This document shows, in pieces, positions 1-8,105 of a DNA stretch of 43,245 nucleotides. The position numbers and the translations under genes are program-made. The first letter of the stretch is position 1, and each line of letters opens with the position of its first letter. The notes under the pieces are model-generated. The model was given only the letters and a program-made list of their open reading frames with translations, searched no databases and was not told the origin of the DNA. Source of the stretch: Methyloversatilis universalis (GTDB lineage: Bacteria > Pseudomonadota > Gammaproteobacteria > Methylococcales > Methylococcaceae); NCBI GenBank assembly GCA_020723665.1, contig DYIL01000029.1, forward strand, positions 1 to 43,245, written 5' to 3'.

Positions 1-22
1 CGGGCTCCGCCCAACGAACGAA

Positions 23-41
23 CGCGGCTTTTAGAGCCGCG
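23..41. other. short hairpin at window edge
   Basis: CGCGGCT and AGCCGCG form a 7-bp stem around a TTTAG loop, followed by GAAAATC. It may be the end of a gene lying outside the window; there is no clear T tract, so a terminator role is only possible. Confidence 0.3.
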
Positions 42-106
42 AAAATCAACAGCCTATAAGTGTAGCAGCAGGCAACGGAAGATTACTCGGACTGTTTTCC
101 GTTAAT

Positions 107-370
107 TTGATTCATAACGTGATCCACATCGGTGTCGGCATCTGGGGTATTCTTGCCGCGCGGAGTATCCTGAGAGCCGCAATTTTTGCCCGAGTCAACG
201 CAGTGCTGTTCGGCGTGTTATTCCTGCTGGGGATTAGTCCAGCGACGAACACGCTGTTCGGATTGCTTCCGTTGTTCGGGCCTGATATTTGGTTGCATCT
301 ATTGAGCGCAGCCATCGCCGGGTATTGTGGATTTGCCGCCGCGGCGCGCGTGCACGCCTGGCATACCTGA
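107..370 (+). CDS. DUF4383-like small membrane protein, N-terminus uncertain
   Basis: The 87-residue product has the pattern of the C-terminal two thirds of DUF4383 proteins: a HNVIHIGVGIWGI stretch followed by three hydrophobic segments, with a short polar end. The only usable start in the open frame is a TTG at 107. The same frame stays open upstream to a stop at 32-34 and reads GRLLGLFSVN just before the TTG, which also fits the family, so the conserved part begins before any recognisable start codon. Family members are usually about 120-140 residues with one more N-terminal helix. Either the gene is truncated or frameshifted at its 5' end, or it uses an unusual start. Function is unknown; the family is a predicted integral membrane group. 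It ends convergently against the stress-protein gene. Confidence 0.5.
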   Translation: MIHNVIHIGVGIWGILAARSILRAAIFARVNAVLFGVLFLLGISPATNTLFGLLPLFGPDIWLHLLSAAIAGYCGFAAAARVHAWHT

Positions 371-404
371 GCCTATCGCGATTTTAGGGAGGTCATCGTC
401 GATC

Positions 405-431
405 GAATGGCCGCGAATTTCGCGGCCATTC
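405..431. terminator. perfect 13-bp inverted repeat between convergent genes
   Basis: GAATGGCCGCGAA and its exact reverse complement flank a single T. The very stable stem lies between the end of the DUF4383-like gene and the end of the universal-stress gene, so a bidirectional terminator is likely. No run of T follows on either strand, so it would not be a textbook intrinsic terminator. Confidence 0.5.
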
Positions 432-474
432 GCATTTGGAAGCGGGCTCGGCTCAGTTCTTTGAGTCGGGTTGC

Positions 475-1218
475 TCAAACCAAGACCACGGGGCAGGAGA
501 CAATTTCCGCAACAGCTTTGCTGAAGTCGCCGTCCGGGCGTTTTACTACCAGCAGACGACAACCTGTATGCCGCATCGAACGCAATAAATTCGGCGCATC
601 GAATGGGTGGATGGAAATGAAGCGAACGGCTGCATTTCCGGTACAACATTCCATAGCCTGCCGTTTCAATGTCTCGGATTCGAGTTCGGTCGCTGCCGGA
701 AGGGCAACGCACAAGCTGCTGGATTCCAGAACGGCCAGATCGACCGCCATCCGCAAGGCACGTTCGCTTTCCGCCGAACCGTCGAATACGACCCAGAGCG
801 GATATTGGGGGGCTTTTTTGGCGACACGGCTTTTATGAGGCGCGGTTCTCCTGGACAGGAAAACGATATCGACTTGCTCGACCTCCGACATGACCGCCGA
901 AACAAAATGTCCGCGTAAGGTTCGCAAGCTGGTTTCGATATGCAGACGTTCATTAAGTCGGTAAAGCGTTTTCTGGATTTTCTCGGTACCGGCGCGTAGC
1001 GTCCGCATCATGCGCGGCAAATCAATTTTGCGCTCTGTCGCGCAAATTCGATCGATTTCCATGGCAAAGGGAAGCTCGGCAAGATGGATCAGATTCGTCT
1101 CCTCCACATAAAACGCGATCAACTGAGCTTGCTTTCGCGCTGCCAGATGCGCCGCCAGTTCGAGGATGTCTATGTCGTGGCGAAGCACGTTCAAAGCAAC
1201 GACGACGCGTTCGCTCAT
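475..1218 (-). CDS. universal stress protein (UspA-like) family protein
   Basis: About 247 residues. It opens with the family's first beta strand (RVVVALNVLRHDIDILELAAHLA) and has a second Usp-like unit in the C-terminal half, starting near PLWVVFDGSAESERALRMAV, so it looks like a tandem two-domain Usp. The second half carries the typical small-residue strand followed by an E-rich helix; I do not see a clean GxxGxxxxxGS(T)-type ATP loop at either end, so nucleotide binding is uncertain. The start at 1218 puts the first strand at residue 4 and has GAGG eight bases upstream. An in-frame ATG at 1236, with GGAGAG before it, would add six residues and overlap the end of the upstream protease gene by 8 bp. 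Either way the gene is translationally coupled to the LonH-like protease, suggesting a shared stress-response transcript. Confidence 0.75.
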   Translation of the reverse strand: MSERVVVALNVLRHDIDILELAAHLAARKQAQLIAFYVEETNLIHLAELPFAMEIDRICATERKIDLPRMMRTLRAGTEKIQKTLYRLNERLHIETSLRTLRGHFVSAVMSEVEQVDIVFLSRRTAPHKSRVAKKAPQYPLWVVFDGSAESERALRMAVDLAVLESSSLCVALPAATELESETLKRQAMECCTGNAAVRFISIHPFDAPNLLRSMRHTGCRLLVVKRPDGDFSKAVAEIVSCPVVLV

Positions 1219-1228
1219 AGGAGTATCC

Positions 1229-3715
1229 TCAGTCATGATTTCGATTCTCTCCGGCTTTTTCTTGGCTCCTGAACTCCTTTTGAATGTCGGTCCACTCCTT
1301 GAGGCGTCTCTCGATCCGGCCGTTAATGCTGTCGATCGGGAACATTCCTGTCTCGTCGCGTTCACCGGCCGGCATATCCATGAGCAGTTCTAGGGCTTGA
1401 TCCACCGTGTCGACGGCGTAGACATGAAACTTACCGGCTTCAGCCGCTCTGACGACATCCTGACGAAGCATGAGGTGTTTGACGTTCGCGGACGGGATGA
1501 TAACCCCGTGCTGCCCATTTAAACCGATCGCGGCGCAGATATCGAAAAAGCCTTCTATCTTTTCGTTGACTCCGCCGATAGGCTGGACCTGGCCGTGCTG
1601 ATTGACCGAACCGGTTATCGCGAGAGATTGACGGATAGGCAAATCGGCCAGTGACGATAAAATTGCACTGAGCTCCGCAACGGACGCGCTGTCACCTTCG
1701 ATCGGCCCATACGACTGCTCGAACACCAGGCTGGCGCTTACCGAAAACGGCCGGGTCTTGGCATACCGCTGAGCCAGGAAACCCGACAAGATCATCACAC
1801 CCTTGCTGTGAATGGCTCCTCCGAGCTCGCTTTCGCGCTCGATATCCAAAATTTTGCCGTTGCCCAGCCGGGTAGTGGCGGTGATGCGGGAAGGCTGACC
1901 GAACGTGAAATCACCCATACCGATAACCGACAGGCCGTTGATCTGGCCGACCACCGCTCCGTCGGTATCTATGAAAATCGTTCTTCGCCGAATGTTTTCA
2001 TATACGCGCTCGCGGACCCGGTCCACTCTGCGGATTTGATGATCGATGGCGGCCTGGATGTCGTCCCGTGTGATGATCGCGCGTGGCACTTTCGCCGCCC
2101 AGTGGTCGGCCTCCTTGAGAAGGTCGTCCAGGCTGCGAAGATGGGTGGATAATTTCTCCGAATCTTCCACCAAACGTGCGGCATGTTCCACCACCCGGAT
2201 GACCGCTTCCTTGTCGAGCGGGCGCAACTGGTTCTTGCGAGCCAAGCTGGCGATGAGCCGAGCGTACAGCGCATAACCGTCGGCATCCCGGTCGATCATT
2301 TCTTCGAAATCCGCCGAAACTTTGAAGAGCTCGCGAAACTCCGGATCATAAACATTGAGCAGGTAATAGAGGATGCGATCCCCAATCAAAATAACCTTGA
2401 CGTCCAGTGGAATCGGTTCCGGCTCGAGGCTCGCAGTGCTGATCACGCTCAGCGCACGCTCCAAGGATTCGATACGGATTTCGCCCGCTTCGAGGACACG
2501 TTTTAGACTGTCCCATGCAAAAGGCTGCATGAGTACTTTGCGAGCATCCAATATCAGATAGCCGCCATTCGCGCTGTGCAGAGCGCCTGGCTTGATCATC
2601 GTGAAGTCGGTGACCAGAGCGCCCATATAGGCCTGGTATTCGACCCGACCGACCAGGTTGTTGTGGCTCGGCAAGCTTTCGAAGATGACTGGAGCACATT
2701 TGCGTTCGCCATTGTCGACCAGCAGGTTGACCTTGTAGCGCAGGAAGGGGCTCGGCCGCGGCGCTGCGGGTCCGATCAATGCCGCGATGCCGCCTTCCTG
2801 TTTCGGGAAAAAATCTTCGGCGTGGTCGATGATTTCTCTCTGTGCCTCGTTCAAATACTGAACGACTCCGGGAATCTTGGCGTAACGGGTTTTCAGCTCG
2901 TCCATCAAATGGTTGACGGCAAACTCGGCAATCTCCCGGTTCAACGTTTTTAGCTTTTCTTTGGCCTCCTTGCGCCATACGGGAAATTGTTTCAGCAGCT
3001 TTTGCAACTGCTGGCGCAACTCCGTAACTGCTGCCTGGATTTGTTCCTGCTGACGCTCGGAAAGCTTTTGAAATTGTTCCGGACCGAGCACTTCGCCTTT
3101 CTCGTCCACTGGCGCAAAGGCAAAACCGGTAGGCGTTTCGATGAGCGCGATGCCGTGCTGTAAGGACTTCCGGCGTAACTCGTTGATCGCGTTGATCTCG
3201 CGTTCCTTCGCTTCTTCCTCGATTTCTTCCGCGCGACTACGGTATTCTTCCCCCTCGAACGTCGCCGGGATAACGGCGCTCAGTTCCTCGATGACCTGCT
3301 CCATGTCCCGGGCGAAACGACGTCCGTAACCTGCAGGCAGTCTCAAGGCTTTGGGTTTCGATGCCTCGGCGAAATTGTTGACGTAGCACCAGTCGTCGGG
3401 TACCCGCCGGCTTTCAGCTTCACGGCCGACGATCTCCTTAACCGCCGCCAACTTCCCGGTCCCACTCGGACCCAGAGCGAATATGTTGTACCCCTTTTGA
3501 CCGATGGAAATGCCGAACTGAATGGCATCCAGCGCACGTTCCTGGCCTATCACGACGCCGATGTCGGCCAACTCGTCCGTAGTGGAGAAATCGAATTCCC
3601 GTGGATCGCAGGCTTTGTAGAGAACGCTCGCTGGAAGAGATTGTCGGTGGTTGCCCATAGAATTACTCAACTCTTCAAAAAAGGTGGTCAAAAAATGGTC
3701 GGATCTTTCCGACAA
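1229..3715 (-). CDS. LonH/LonB-like AAA+ ATP-dependent protease, S16 family
   Basis: An 828-residue soluble AAA+ protease of the type related to E. coli YcbZ (LonH). The Walker A motif GPSGTGK sits at residues 82-88. The long middle part is charged and helical (residues 150-300), as in this subfamily, which carries an insert instead of the classic Lon N domain. The C-terminal S16 domain has the Ser-Lys dyad: Ser676 in GDSAS and Lys719 in GGVNEKIEGFF. The chosen start is TTG at 3715 because AGGAGG lies 10 bases upstream. The ATG at 3658 (MGNHRQSLPAS) matches where many relatives begin but has no good ribosome site. The stop overlaps the alternative ATG of the downstream stress protein. The role is degradation of damaged or regulatory proteins; substrates are unknown. 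Confidence 0.9.
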   Translation of the reverse strand: MSERSDHFLTTFFEELSNSMGNHRQSLPASVLYKACDPREFDFSTTDELADIGVVIGQERALDAIQFGISIGQKGYNIFALGPSGTGKLAAVKEIVGREAESRRVPDDWCYVNNFAEASKPKALRLPAGYGRRFARDMEQVIEELSAVIPATFEGEEYRSRAEEIEEEAKEREINAINELRRKSLQHGIALIETPTGFAFAPVDEKGEVLGPEQFQKLSERQQEQIQAAVTELRQQLQKLLKQFPVWRKEAKEKLKTLNREIAEFAVNHLMDELKTRYAKIPGVVQYLNEAQREIIDHAEDFFPKQEGGIAALIGPAAPRPSPFLRYKVNLLVDNGERKCAPVIFESLPSHNNLVGRVEYQAYMGALVTDFTMIKPGALHSANGGYLILDARKVLMQPFAWDSLKRVLEAGEIRIESLERALSVISTASLEPEPIPLDVKVILIGDRILYYLLNVYDPEFRELFKVSADFEEMIDRDADGYALYARLIASLARKNQLRPLDKEAVIRVVEHAARLVEDSEKLSTHLRSLDDLLKEADHWAAKVPRAIITRDDIQAAIDHQIRRVDRVRERVYENIRRRTIFIDTDGAVVGQINGLSVIGMGDFTFGQPSRITATTRLGNGKILDIERESELGGAIHSKGVMILSGFLAQRYAKTRPFSVSASLVFEQSYGPIEGDSASVAELSAILSSLADLPIRQSLAITGSVNQHGQVQPIGGVNEKIEGFFDICAAIGLNGQHGVIIPSANVKHLMLRQDVVRAAEAGKFHVYAVDTVDQALELLMDMPAGERDETGMFPIDSINGRIERRLKEWTDIQKEFRSQEKAGENRNHD

Positions 3716-4106
3716 CGGCAGCGGACCTCCTCTCTCGGCTCTGCGAACGTCGAAGACCCGTAACGCGCCGTTTTTCAGATTGATTTCAGGAAGCTAGAGT
3801 TCTCGAACAAAGGTCAGCATAGGACTCAAAAATAGTTAAGACCAAATGGCGTCAGTTAATTCTCGTTTCTTGGCAAGCTGATGCCGGATGCCTACCTACC
3901 GACCAGGATGCAAGACAGGCTCGCGGCAAACGACGATTACGGCCTTGACGTCAGATCTACCGAGATGCGCCCTCGCGTTCCGGGCAATGATGAATATACT
4001 TCAGACTGGCCTTTTTGGTCAGGCTTGAGCGGCGATTAGACGGCATTGATGACAAAGAACGCGCCAATCGCCATAATTCGCCGCTTTTGGTTATAGCTTC
4101 GGAATC
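3716..4106. other. intergenic region between divergent lonH-like and rdgC
   Basis: About 390 bp that must hold the promoters of the two divergent genes. I see no convincing open reading frame, RNA or strong sigma-70 pair. TTGACG near 3942 lacks a matching -10. Confidence 0.4.
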
Positions 4107-5033
4107 ATGTGGTTTAAGAACCTATCCCTATTGCGTTTTACCGAGCCTTTCGATCTGGACCCAGTAGAGTTCGAGCAAAAACTCGATCCGCGCCGTTTTC
4201 GCCCGTGTGGCAGCCTCGAACCCATCAGCTACGGATGGTGCGCCCCTCTCGGCAAGGACACGTTTCCGTTAGTGCATGTTACAAACGGGTTTGCCATGGT
4301 ATGTGTTCAGAAGGAAGAGAAAATCGTTCCCGCCTCGGTAGTGAATGAAATCCTGTCGGAGCGGGTAGCCGAGATCGAAGACCAACAAGGCCGCCCAGTA
4401 CGGCGTAAGGAGCGGGAGGCTCTGCGTGATGAGGTGATGCAGGATTTACTGCCTCGCGCCTTCAGCCACAGCCGGCGCACGTATGCCTATATCGATCCTA
4501 AAGGCGGGTGGCTTGTTGCGGATAGCGCCAGCGCGAAAAAAACCGAGGAAATCGCTTCGCTGCTGCGGCAATCCCTCGGATCTTTACCGGTGGTTCCTCC
4601 GGCGACTCGTGAGCGGCCAGGTGCTATCATGACCCGATGGGTCATGGACAGCGACTTGCCACCCGATATTACTCTGGAAAGCGAATGCGAATTGCGATCG
4701 CCGGAACAAGACGGCGGCATCGTCCGCTGCCGTCGCCACGACCTTAGCGCGCCGGAGATTCAAAATCACATTGAAGCCGGCAAGGAGGTCATCAAATTGG
4801 CGGTCACGTGGAACGATCGTCTAAGCTTCGTCATCGACGAAGCATTGGGTATCAAGAAACTCCGTTTTCTGGACTTGGTTCAGGAAGAGGCAGCGCATGT
4901 CGAGACCTCCGATCCGGTCGAGCGATTCGACGCGGATTTTGCCGTCATGAGCCTCGAATTAGCGGCGTTTTTGCCACGTTTGATCGAACTCTTCGGCGGC
5001 GAAAATCTTCAAACGAAACAATCTGTGGTGTAG
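4107..5033 (+). CDS. rdgC: recombination-associated protein RdgC
   Basis: 308 residues, full family length (E. coli RdgC about 303). The opening MWFKNLSLLRF and the following segment FRPCGSLEPISYGWCAPLG are typical of RdgC, as are the central KGGWLVADSASAKKTEEIASLLRQSLG and TRWVMDSDLP. RdgC is a ring-shaped, non-sequence-specific double-stranded DNA-binding protein of the nucleoid that restrains RecA-mediated recombination and replication restart. ATG at 4107 is the only sensible start. The following L,D-transpeptidase gene begins 10 bp after the stop, so the two may be co-transcribed, although they have no known functional link. Confidence 0.95.
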   Translation: MWFKNLSLLRFTEPFDLDPVEFEQKLDPRRFRPCGSLEPISYGWCAPLGKDTFPLVHVTNGFAMVCVQKEEKIVPASVVNEILSERVAEIEDQQGRPVRRKEREALRDEVMQDLLPRAFSHSRRTYAYIDPKGGWLVADSASAKKTEEIASLLRQSLGSLPVVPPATRERPGAIMTRWVMDSDLPPDITLESECELRSPEQDGGIVRCRRHDLSAPEIQNHIEAGKEVIKLAVTWNDRLSFVIDEALGIKKLRFLDLVQEEAAHVETSDPVERFDADFAVMSLELAAFLPRLIELFGGENLQTKQSVV

Positions 5034-5043
5034 GAATTACGCG

Positions 5044-6045
5044 ATGTTGCGAAAAACGGTCGAATTGGCGCGCATCAAGAAACGGATGCCGGCCTGGTTG
5101 GGGCTTGTCTTCATGCTTGCTACTCCGCTCAATTCTACGGCGGAGGTGTTCCCGTTGCCCACCGACGGCAGCGACTTGATCGGCGAAATTCAATATACCA
5201 AAGCCAAGCATGAAGATACGCTTATCGATATCGCCCGCGATTTCAGTGTCGGCCAGGACGAGATCGTCATGGCCAACCCGACGGTCGACCGCTGGCTACC
5301 TGGAGACGGCAAGGAGGTCTTGATTCCGCGCCAATTTATCCTTCCCGATGCGCCGCGCTCCGGCATTGTCATCAATATCCCGGAAATGCGCCTTTACTAT
5401 TATCCGGTTCAGCCGAAAGCCAAAGCGACACAAGTGATTACCTATCCGGTCAGCATCGGTCGAATGGATTGGCGCACGCCTCTGGGTGCAACCAAAGTCG
5501 CGCAAAAAGTGAAGGATCCGGTTTGGCGACCACCGGAATCCATCAAACAAGAGCATGCCCGAGACGGGGATATTCTGCCGGACGTAGTTCCGGCGGGGCC
5601 CCTGAATCCGCTCGGCCGCTTCGCCATGCGGCTCGGCGTTCCGGGCTATCTGATCCACGGCACGGGCGTCGACAAAGCCTACGGCATCGGCATGCGGGTG
5701 ACCCATGGTTGCATTCGGATGTATCCCGAGGATATCGAGCGCCTTTATCCTCTTGTCAAGGTCGGCACCCCGGTCCATCTGGTCAATCAACCGGTCAAGC
5801 TGGGATGGAAGGCAGGGACTCTGTACATGGAGGTTCATCAGCCCTTGGATGAAGATCGCATGAGCTACGAGCAACTGCTCGACTCGGCCATGGAATTGAT
5901 CGAAAAGAAAACGAAGGGCAGGGAAGTCACCGTCGACGGCGCAACACTGCGACAAGCGCTGCAGCAACCGACCGGCATTCCGGTAGCGATTTCGAAGCCT
6001 TCCGAGCCCTTTCCCGAACCGATTCAGTCCTTGGGGGGGACGTAG
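5044..6045 (+). CDS. L,D-transpeptidase (YkuD/ErfK-YbiS family)
   Basis: 333 residues with a basic start and hydrophobic stretch (about residues 17-33, cleavage near STAEV), indicating export to the periplasm. A LysM-like segment covers about residues 50-96 (HEDTLIDIARDFSVGQDEIVMANP). The YkuD domain follows (about 105-255) with catalytic signature HGTG...THGCIRMYPEDI: His205, Cys223 and Arg225. Such enzymes make 3-3 crosslinks in peptidoglycan or attach lipoproteins to it through an acyl-enzyme on the cysteine. The ErfK/YbiS-type domain order favours a cell-wall role, but which reaction is unknown. The 3' end overlaps the convergent yggX gene by 22 bp. Confidence 0.93.
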   Translation: MLRKTVELARIKKRMPAWLGLVFMLATPLNSTAEVFPLPTDGSDLIGEIQYTKAKHEDTLIDIARDFSVGQDEIVMANPTVDRWLPGDGKEVLIPRQFILPDAPRSGIVINIPEMRLYYYPVQPKAKATQVITYPVSIGRMDWRTPLGATKVAQKVKDPVWRPPESIKQEHARDGDILPDVVPAGPLNPLGRFAMRLGVPGYLIHGTGVDKAYGIGMRVTHGCIRMYPEDIERLYPLVKVGTPVHLVNQPVKLGWKAGTLYMEVHQPLDEDRMSYEQLLDSAMELIEKKTKGREVTVDGATLRQALQQPTGIPVAISKPSEPFPEPIQSLGGT

Positions 6046-6296
6046 CCTTCCGGCATGTCCGCTCCGCCGCCGAAAAGAAATTTCTCTCGCTCTTTCGCGA
6101 GAAATTTTCGCGCTTCCGGTTCGAAAGGCGTGAGCCGGTGTTCGTTGATGAGCATGGTCTGGAGTCGGAGCCAATCCTGCCATGCCCGAGCGGAAATATG
6201 GTCGAAAATCCGCTGCCCTTCCGTGCCGGGGAAGGGCGGTTTCTCCAGGCCTTCGGCTTCAATGCCCAAACGGGCACATTTGACTCGTCGCGTCAT
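6024..6296 (-). CDS. yggX: probable Fe(2+)-trafficking protein YggX
   Basis: 90 residues, the normal size. The N-terminus MTRRVKCARLG with the conserved Cys7, the GLEKPPFPG segment, and the W-x-x-WL-R-Q-T-M-LINE helix are diagnostic. The small cytosolic protein protects iron-sulfur clusters from oxidation and has been linked to iron delivery. In many gammaproteobacteria it directly follows mutY, as it does here on the same strand, but about 500 bp of nested repeats now lie between them. Its C-terminus overlaps the convergent L,D-transpeptidase gene. A promoter of its own may lie in or near the repeats; none is obvious. Confidence 0.93.
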   Translation of the reverse strand: MTRRVKCARLGIEAEGLEKPPFPGTEGQRIFDHISARAWQDWLRLQTMLINEHRLTPFEPEARKFLAKEREKFLFGGGADMPEGYVPPKD

Positions 6297-6320
6297 TCGT
6301 TACCTCTTATCGACTAACCC

Positions 6321-6747
6321 TTAAGGAAGCTTTGAATAATTCCATTTTTCGAACAATAAAGAAAATTTCTTTAAGGAAGCTCTGATTAAGTCCTTCGACA
6401 GGCCTGTCCTGAGTCCTTCGACAAGCTCAGGACAGGCCTGTCGAAGCGCTCAGGACGAAGGTAACCTATTGATTCCGTTCGCGGTAAGCTTGTCGAACGC
6501 TCTCCTGAGCCTGTCGAAGGGCATGAACGGAATCCACTTGTTCAGAGTTTCCTTAATGGTAGGACAGGCCCTTCGGGCCGTGCTTCGCACGTTCACGTTC
6601 GCTTCGGGCGAACGGGTGCAGGCGTAAGCGCCGCTTGCGGCTCCCAACAGGGAAAGTGCGGCGTGATCGGGTTGGGTGAGGGCCTTTTGGATCCAACAGT
6701 TGCACTGTTCGCTTTGCCCACTGGAAACTTGATCAGAGCTTTCTTAA
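6321..6747. mobile_element. nested small palindromic elements (A in B in A)
   Basis: The outer ends are TTAAGGAAGCTTTGA at 6321 and the inverted CTTGATCAGAGCTTTCTTAA at 6728-6747 (family A ends). Inside lies the left part of a family B element (TTCCATTTTTCGAACAA from 6340), which is broken at TTTAA by a complete second family A element (6371-6557) and resumes after it as TTAATGGTAGGACAGGCC. No transposase is encoded, so these are MITE-like. The block also holds GC-rich hairpins (around 6570-6650) that I cannot assign. Confidence 0.7.
6371..6557. repeat. family A repeat, copy 1 (inner)
   Basis: Terminal inverted repeats TTAAGGAAGCTCTGATTAAG and CTTGTTCAGAGTTTCCTTAA bound an interior of interleaved palindromes built from CTTCGACAGGCCTGTCCTGAG. 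The same ends and interior recur at 16792-16904. Confidence 0.75.
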
Positions 6748-6802
6748 TAGCCCGCTTCGCCCCTTCCGTTTCGTCCGCCGGCGAATTCGCCGTTGCCGGA
6801 TT

Positions 6803-7843
6803 TTAGGCCGTTATATCTTTCAGCAGTTTCAGAACCGGTGCCGGCAGCGCGATCGTTTCATCCGGTATGAACCAGGAGCCGAGCGACGGTTCGCCGATCC
6901 CGCGGTAGTCGCGGCTGGTTCGAACCACCAAGGGTACAAAATCCAGGTGATAGTGGGAAAAAGTATGACGTCGCAGGGGAAGGCGCTCAAGATCGGAACA
7001 ATCGATATGCTGTTTCGCGCACCAAGCATGGACATCCTCTTCGCGATCGAACTCCGGCAGGCTCCAAAGACCTCCCCAAACTCCGGTATTTGGACGTTTT
7101 TCCAAGTAAAGCGCGCCATGGGGATTTGTTAACGCCAACATGAAGCATCGCCGGACGGGTAAGGCTTGTCTTGGTTTCGGCGCAGGGATGGTATCGGTTC
7201 GTCCCGACTGAAACGCTTGGCAGTCCATGCCGACAGGGCAGGCAGAACAGGCCGGCTTCCGTCTGGTGCACACGGTTGCGCCGAGATCCATCATGGCTTG
7301 GTTGTAATCCGCGGTACGGACAGAAGGCGTCAATGTCTCGCTGAGTTGCCATAATCTCGCGAGAATTCGGGCATTCCCAGGCCAGCCTTCGATTCCATGA
7401 TATCGACACAAAACCCGCTTGACGTTGCCGTCGAGGATCGGTGCCCTAATCCCCGATCCAAGGCTCAGGATCGCCCCGGCCGTGGAACGCCCGACACCGG
7501 GCAATGCGCTCAATTCTTTGAGGGAAGTGGGCAACTGTCCTCCATGCCGCTCTACGATGAGTCGCGCCGCCCGATGCAGATTGCGAGCACGCGCGTAATA
7601 GCCGAGACCAGCCCATACTGCGATGACCTCATCCAAGGAAGCTTCCGCCAGAGCCTCGACATCCGGAAACCGGGCGACGAAGCGTTCGAAATACGGGATC
7701 ACCGTTACGACTTGGGTCTGCTGGAGCATGATTTCCGAAATCCAAACCCGATAAGGTGTTCGCTCTTTCTGCCAAGGCAGTTGCGTGCGGCCGTATCGAT
7801 CGAACCAGGCAAGAACGGCCGCCGGGAAGTTTTCATGTTGCAT
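6803..7843 (-). CDS. mutY: adenine DNA glycosylase MutY
   Basis: 346 residues. Removes adenine mispaired with 8-oxoguanine in base-excision repair. Features seen: catalytic Glu37 in SEIMLQQTQ, helix-hairpin-helix ALPGVGRSTAGAIL, the aspartate loop APILDGNVKRVLCR, and the [4Fe-4S] ligand set C-x6-C-x2-C-x5-C in CTRRKPACSACPVGMDC. A NUDIX-like C-terminal domain (about 225-340) contains GVWGGLWSLPE and the HTFSHYHL segment used in 8-oxoG recognition. ATG at 7843 gives the normal N-terminus. yggX would be the expected next gene on this strand but is displaced by repeats. Divergent from lptM, so the promoter lies in 7844-7961. Confidence 0.96.
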   Translation of the reverse strand: MQHENFPAAVLAWFDRYGRTQLPWQKERTPYRVWISEIMLQQTQVVTVIPYFERFVARFPDVEALAEASLDEVIAVWAGLGYYARARNLHRAARLIVERHGGQLPTSLKELSALPGVGRSTAGAILSLGSGIRAPILDGNVKRVLCRYHGIEGWPGNARILARLWQLSETLTPSVRTADYNQAMMDLGATVCTRRKPACSACPVGMDCQAFQSGRTDTIPAPKPRQALPVRRCFMLALTNPHGALYLEKRPNTGVWGGLWSLPEFDREEDVHAWCAKQHIDCSDLERLPLRRHTFSHYHLDFVPLVVRTSRDYRGIGEPSLGSWFIPDETIALPAPVLKLLKDITA

Positions 7844-7961
7844 ATGAAAATTTCATTGCAACAAAAATACATGAGACCGAAGTCCTGGATTGGGCCAACC
7901 CCATTTTTCCTTTAGAATTAAGCTCAATTATCGCCGACACGACACAGCAAACCGAAAAATC

Positions 7962-8105
7962 ATGTCGCTTCCACATCGAACGCTCGTTTCATTGATTTTA
8001 CTCACTTTCGTCCTCTCTGCGTGCGGCCAAAAAGGACCACTTTATCTCCCTAGCAAAGATCCGGCGTTTAAAGAGGAGCCGCCATCGGAAGAACAACGGC
8101 GCTGA
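7962..8105 (+). CDS. lptM: LptM (YifL)-type small lipoprotein
   Basis: 47 residues. Starts MSLPHRTLVSLILLTFVLSACGQKGPLYLP: a lipoprotein signal with lipobox LSAC, followed by the GQKGPLYLP signature of the YifL/LptM family. The ATG at 7962 was chosen because it places the signal peptide directly at the N-terminus; the frame is open further upstream. LptM is an outer-membrane lipoprotein that helps mature the LptDE lipopolysaccharide translocon. As in many proteobacteria it precedes lysA; its TGA overlaps the lysA ATG by one base. Confidence 0.92.
   Translation: MSLPHRTLVSLILLTFVLSACGQKGPLYLPSKDPAFKEEPPSEEQRR

Noticed and set aside
3942..3975. TTGACG as -35 of an rdgC promoter
   Set aside because: No acceptable -10 at 16-18 bp.
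6371..6460. CRISPR-like repeated palindromes
   Set aside because: The units are interleaved inverted repeats with no constant-length spacers and no cas genes nearby.
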